Positions 36,152 through 39,552 of a stretch of DNA of 39,552 nucleotides are shown piece by piece (position 1 is the stretch's first letter; each line of letters begins with the position of its first letter). Origin of the DNA: an uncultured Granulosicoccaceae bacterium (GTDB lineage Bacteria; Pseudomonadota; Gammaproteobacteria; Granulosicoccales; Granulosicoccaceae); contig CALJNA010000155.1 of assembly GCA_937981955.1 (NCBI GenBank), forward strand, positions 1-39,552, written 5' to 3'. The position numbers and the translations under genes were made by a program. Under the pieces are notes generated by a model. The model did not search any database. It saw nothing but the letters and a program-made list of their open reading frames with translations, and had not been told where the DNA came from.

Positions 36152-37495
36152 ATGTTCGCTGTGCTGAAAAACACCTGGGCATTAATGCTTGGAATGCTGT
36201 TACTGCAGCTTGGCAACGGACTTCAAGGTACGTTGCTGGGAGTGCGTGGCGCACTGGAAAATATCGACTCAGCCACGATGGGCTACGTTATGTCTGCCTA
36301 CTTCATCGGCTTTCTGGGTGGCTCCAAAGCGGCTCCGTGGATGCTAAAGCGTGTGGGTCATGTCCGCGTATTCGCAGCCTTAGGCTCACTGGTATCCGCC
36401 GCATTCATACTGTATGCCGCCATTGTTCATCCTGCTGCATGGTTGCTACTGCGCTTGATCGTAGGCTTCTGCTTTTCGGGAATCTATGTTGTTGCCGAAA
36501 GCTGGTTAAACCACTCCAGCGCTAACGAGAATCGTGGACAGGCTTTGTCGTTGTATCTGATCGTGCAAATGCTTGGCATTGTGCTGGGTCAGTTGCTACT
36601 TAACCTGGCTGATCCGGGCGGGTACGATTTGTTCGTATTGATTACCGTGCTGGTATCTGTGTCTTTCGCACCAATTCTGTTGTCGGCATCCCCCGCACCG
36701 GTTCACGAAACCACCCGCGCCATGTCTGTCCGGGAACTCATCAAAGCCTCGCCACTGGCCTGCTTCGGAACGTTGATGCTGGGCGGGGTGTTCGCCACCC
36801 TGTTTGGTATGGCGCCCATTTACGCTACGCAAAGCGGTTTTACTATTGCGCAGGTTTCCTATTTTATTTCCGCCATTTACCTTGGCGGTTTGCTGCTGCA
36901 GTACCCCATTGGCTGGTTATCTGACCGATACGACAGGCGTTTTCTGATCATCGGGGTAGCAGCCATCTGCTCATTAGCTGCTACCGCCGGCTTACTTGTC
37001 GGTGACAGTTTTTATGTTCTGGTATTCATTGCTTTTGTTATTGGTGGAACGTCTAACCCGCTTTACTCATTGTTGCTGGCTTACGCTAACGACTACATGG
37101 AACCAGACCAAATGGCTGCGGCATCCGGTGGTCTGTTGTTTATTAATGGACTGGGGGCAATGTCGGGTCCGATTATTGTTGGCTACGCCATGGCAGAACT
37201 TGGCAACCACTGGTTCTTTATTACGATTGCCACTTTGATGGCCATAACCTGCATTTACGGTGTTTACCGTATGACACAACGTGCCTACGATATTGCACCA
37301 GAAGACGCGGCACCGCACGTACTGGTGACCAGCCGCTCGACCCCAGCGGGAACCGAGTTTGCCATTGAGGCTGCTGATGAAGCGCAGCTTGACCTTCTCG
37401 AAGAAGAAGACGAAGCAGACGAGCGGGATGGTTATGATGCTGAAGTGATTAATCGGCTTGAATCATTTAACGATTCGTCTGACAAAAATAATTAG
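36152..37495 (+). CDS. MFS transporter (YcaD-like)
   Basis: This 447-residue inner-membrane protein has 12 predicted helices and the conserved MFS loop GWLSDRYDRRFL after helix 7. The opening FAVLKNTWALMLGMLLLQLGNGLQGTLLGVRG and the segment YVVAESWLNHSSANENRGQALSLY match the YcaD-like MFS group. The tail after residue 405 is acidic (EEEDEADERDG) and cytoplasmic. The substrate is unknown. The frame is open from a GTG at 36104, but the ATG at 36152 gives an N-terminus like other members. Neither start has a clear ribosome site. Confidence 0.88.
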   Translation: MFAVLKNTWALMLGMLLLQLGNGLQGTLLGVRGALENIDSATMGYVMSAYFIGFLGGSKAAPWMLKRVGHVRVFAALGSLVSAAFILYAAIVHPAAWLLLRLIVGFCFSGIYVVAESWLNHSSANENRGQALSLYLIVQMLGIVLGQLLLNLADPGGYDLFVLITVLVSVSFAPILLSASPAPVHETTRAMSVRELIKASPLACFGTLMLGGVFATLFGMAPIYATQSGFTIAQVSYFISAIYLGGLLLQYPIGWLSDRYDRRFLIIGVAAICSLAATAGLLVGDSFYVLVFIAFVIGGTSNPLYSLLLAYANDYMEPDQMAAASGGLLFINGLGAMSGPIIVGYAMAELGNHWFFITIATLMAITCIYGVYRMTQRAYDIAPEDAAPHVLVTSRSTPAGTEFAIEAADEAQLDLLEEEDEADERDGYDAEVINRLESFNDSSDKNN

Positions 37496-37560
37496 TTATC
37501 AGCATAAGCGCGATAGCACTTTGTCGCGTTAGCGCTTTCTAATATTCACTAAATGAACCA

Positions 37561-37585
37561 GTGACCTGCAGAAGCAACAGGTCAC
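37561..37585. terminator. Hairpin between convergent MFS and GST genes
   Basis: GTGACCTG (37561-37568) pairs perfectly with CAGGTCAC (37578-37585) around a 9-base loop. It lies between two convergent genes, where a shared terminator is expected, but T-runs on either side are weak. Confidence 0.55.
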
Positions 37586-37600
37586 CAAGATTATAATTGC

Positions 37601-38302
37601 CTAGGCATCACGATCTGGTATGAGCAAACCACGTTCACTGGCCGGACGCGCCATACAGTGTTCCCACCATCTCAATACATTGGGCACTTGTTCAAAGCCT
37701 AAAGCTTCGTCTGCTTTATAGAAAACTTTGGCAGCTCTTATCCATGGCCAAATGGCGATATCGGCAATACTGTATTCTTCACCGACAAGATAAGTGCGCC
37801 CCTGAAGATGCTTTTCGAGTACTGCCAGCAATCGACGCCCTTCATCCTGATAACGTTGCCTTGGGCGTGGGTCTTCTATTTCACTACCCGCGAAAACGCT
37901 GAAGTAACCGAATTGGCCGAACATCGGCCCAACGCCTCCCATTTGAAACATCAGCCACTGCAATACTTCAGCACGAGACGCAGGGTCAGTTGGTAACAGC
38001 TTGCCTGATTTCTCGGCCAGGTAAATTAGAATGGCACCCGATTCCCATAAGGCTAACGGTTTGCCATTAGGTCCGTCAGGATCGATGATAGCCGGGATTT
38101 TATTGTTGGGATTCAACGACAGAAATTCTGGTGTGGTGGTTTCATTCAACTTGACGGTGTGTGCTTCGTACGGCAAGCCGATTTCTTCGAGCGCTATGGA
38201 CACCTTCACACCATTGGGTGTCGGAAATGAATACAGCTGCAATACATCGGGGTTGCTTGCAGGCCAGCGACTGTTTATCTGGTGTTCTGTAACAAATGTC
38301 AT
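37601..38302 (-). CDS. Glutathione S-transferase (YfcG/YghU-like)
   Basis: This 233-residue protein has an N-terminal thioredoxin-fold GST domain (about 20-105) and a C-terminal helical domain. FPTPNGVKVSIALEEIGLPY (26-45) matches the TPNGxK active-site loop of the nu-class YfcG/YghU enzymes, with Thr28 and Asn30 as the likely glutathione contacts. NPNNKIPAI and ESGAILIYLAEK are classic GST features. E. coli relatives act as disulfide-bond reductases or peroxidases with glutathione. It is a single gene in the cytoplasm. Confidence 0.93.
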   Translation of the reverse strand: MTFVTEHQINSRWPASNPDVLQLYSFPTPNGVKVSIALEEIGLPYEAHTVKLNETTTPEFLSLNPNNKIPAIIDPDGPNGKPLALWESGAILIYLAEKSGKLLPTDPASRAEVLQWLMFQMGGVGPMFGQFGYFSVFAGSEIEDPRPRQRYQDEGRRLLAVLEKHLQGRTYLVGEEYSIADIAIWPWIRAAKVFYKADEALGFEQVPNVLRWWEHCMARPASERGLLIPDRDA

Positions 38303-38466
38303 TTTGATACAACCTTTTCGTTAAATAGTTATGTTGTTGAATGAACGTCTATGAACCTATTTTACCGGCATAGTTCAACACAAGCTAAACTTTATGCAGC
38401 CCAATCAATTCCGTTAAGATGTATTGGTATAGCAGTCAGGTAACTAACCGGTCTGTATTAACGATG

Positions 38467-39345
38467 TCAGGTTCTAAGACGTGATACTTTCAATTCACGA
38501 TACATGGTGTAGAGCCCCATTGATACAACAATTGCCGAGCCTGCTAATGTGTAGCCATCGGGTACTTCATCGAAAACCAGATAGCCAAAAAGAATAGCCC
38601 ATAACAGCGCTGTATAGCGATACGGAACCACGTAGGCTATTTCTCCGGTACGCATACTCAACACAATAAACTGATATCCAAAAAACAGAAAAAACGCAGC
38701 ACTCGCCATAATTCCAATCTGCCCGAACGACATGGCCTGCCAGTTTCCGTAAAACACGGTAATCACCATACCAAGCACCGTAATAAACACAGCTGAAAAC
38801 CCGGACACCAGTAATGATGGAAGCTCTTGCGGTATGCCCCGGGTTATGAGATCACGGGCTGCAGCGCAGACAACCGATGCAAGCACCAAAAGTGATGCGA
38901 TATGAAAACTACCCATACCCGGACGGATTATAATCAACACACCAATCAGACCCACCAATATCGCAAGCCATCTTCGCCAGCCAACAGGTTCTTTCAAAAA
39001 CAACGCGGCGCCAACGGTTACCGCCAGTGGCAAAGATTGAAGGATGGCAGCAAGATTAGCGAAGGGTAATTGCATAAGTGCGGTAAGAAACAACAAGGTT
39101 GCACCACCTTCACAAACCGCACGCAAACTCGTTTTTCTGGAAACGGCCTCGCGCCAGCGAGGTAACAAACCACGTTGCCAGACAATCAGCAGGATGAAGA
39201 CACTCAGAAAACAGCCCCTAATCCAGATTATTTGTGACGTGGCCAGAGTTCCATTCAAAGATTTAATCAATAAATCATTGACGACAAACCCTAACATTGA
39301 CAACATCATGTAAAGGCTGGCCAGAATATTCGGCGACAGGTTCAT
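38467..39345 (-). CDS. EamA/DMT-family transporter
   Basis: This 292-residue inner-membrane protein has ten hydrophobic helices in two EamA repeats. ALMQLPFANLAAILQSLPL and VVPYRYTALLWAILFGYLVFDEVPD are typical of the DMT subgroup related to RhaT/SAM-type carriers. The substrate is unknown. It shares only family-level likeness with the EamA protein at 29224. It is divergent from the secreted protein starting at 39434, with 88 bases between them. Confidence 0.9.
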   Translation of the reverse strand: MNLSPNILASLYMMLSMLGFVVNDLLIKSLNGTLATSQIIWIRGCFLSVFILLIVWQRGLLPRWREAVSRKTSLRAVCEGGATLLFLTALMQLPFANLAAILQSLPLAVTVGAALFLKEPVGWRRWLAILVGLIGVLIIIRPGMGSFHIASLLVLASVVCAAARDLITRGIPQELPSLLVSGFSAVFITVLGMVITVFYGNWQAMSFGQIGIMASAAFFLFFGYQFIVLSMRTGEIAYVVPYRYTALLWAILFGYLVFDEVPDGYTLAGSAIVVSMGLYTMYRELKVSRLRT

Positions 39346-39433
39346 CGGTTCGATTGTAGCGAATATCAGTGGGGGCCAGTTGTCTGAGTACGGTCAATGG
39401 CGGTCTATCCGGTTTACTTTAAAGGCAGAATAT

Positions 39434-39552
39434 ATGAGCTTCTTCTCAACAGGTTTTTCTTCAACCTCAAAAACTTCAACAACACTGGCTTCCCTGATCA
39501 TTTTAACTGCCGTGTTTTTACCAGCCAAACTCCTGGCTGACGCAACACCCAG
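39434..39552 (+). CDS. Secreted protein, N-terminal part (runs off right edge)
   Basis: An ATG at 39434 with AAGG about 8 bases upstream opens a frame that continues to the window edge (39 codons seen). The first 35 residues form a signal peptide: a Ser/Thr-rich start, hydrophobic LASLIILTAVFLPA, then a cleavage site near LLA-DATP. It is an exported protein of unknown family; too little is present to say more. Confidence 0.65.
   Translation, partial: MSFFSTGFSSTSKTSTTLASLIILTAVFLPAKLLADATP

Overview
The window looks like a chromosomal segment of a free-living, probably marine, gammaproteobacterium. This rests on the gene content: a PepN-type aminopeptidase, an EnvC/CtpA cell-envelope pair, an LplT-PlsC fusion, a laminarinase-type GH16, a YbiU-like DUF1479 protein and a YfcG-like glutathione transferase. 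Base composition is moderate, near 50% GC by eye. No rRNA, tRNA, transposase, integrase or CRISPR array was recognised. Genus-level assignment is not possible from the sequence alone.

Layout. 1-794 (-): 5' part of a secreted lipoprotein running off the left edge. 1024-7214 (-): Nudix hydrolase, hotdog thioesterase, LplT-PlsC lipid-remodelling fusion, cold-shock protein and aminopeptidase N. 7595-11535 (+): a membrane-anchored putative zinc protease, a PGPGW membrane protein, the amidase activator EnvC and a CtpA-type S41 protease, closed by a strong intrinsic terminator. 12022-25338 (+): one 13.3-kb gene for a 4438-residue secreted surface protein. It has 34 tandem Ig-like units, a calcium-binding TSP3-like tail and a C-terminal sorting signal with a conserved-looking Cys. 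It is followed by a small BON-domain protein. 25789-26838 (-): Ada DNA-repair/regulator protein, divergent from a secreted BON protein (27064-27336). 27485-30192 (+): a tightly packed three-gene operon of hydroxyacid-oxoacid transhydrogenase, HIT-family protein and EamA transporter. It ends at a bidirectional terminator shared with a convergent repeat-rich peptidoglycan-binding lipoprotein (30342-31439, -). 32063-33304 (+): DUF1479 protein. 33381-33507: 28-bp tandem repeats that copy the 3' end of the adjacent GH16 gene (33493-35121, -). 35392-39345: DsbA-fold isomerase, MFS transporter, glutathione transferase and a second EamA transporter. 39434-end (+): start of another secreted protein.

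Two themes stand out. The first is envelope biology: septal amidase activation and periplasmic proteolysis beside a giant surface protein, two BON proteins and a PG-binding lipoprotein. The second is secreted carbohydrate degradation. The most unusual items are five. (1) The giant protein has a higher-order repeat structure, an undescribed three-copy N-terminal module and a myxosortase-type C-terminus. (2) The GH16 catalytic domain appears to be interrupted by three fibronectin-III-like domains. (3) A 28-bp array has grown from the tail of that same gene. (4) A small anchored protein carries a metzincin-like zinc motif. (5) The lipoprotein carries eight Pro-x-x-Tyr repeats ahead of a peptidoglycan-binding domain.
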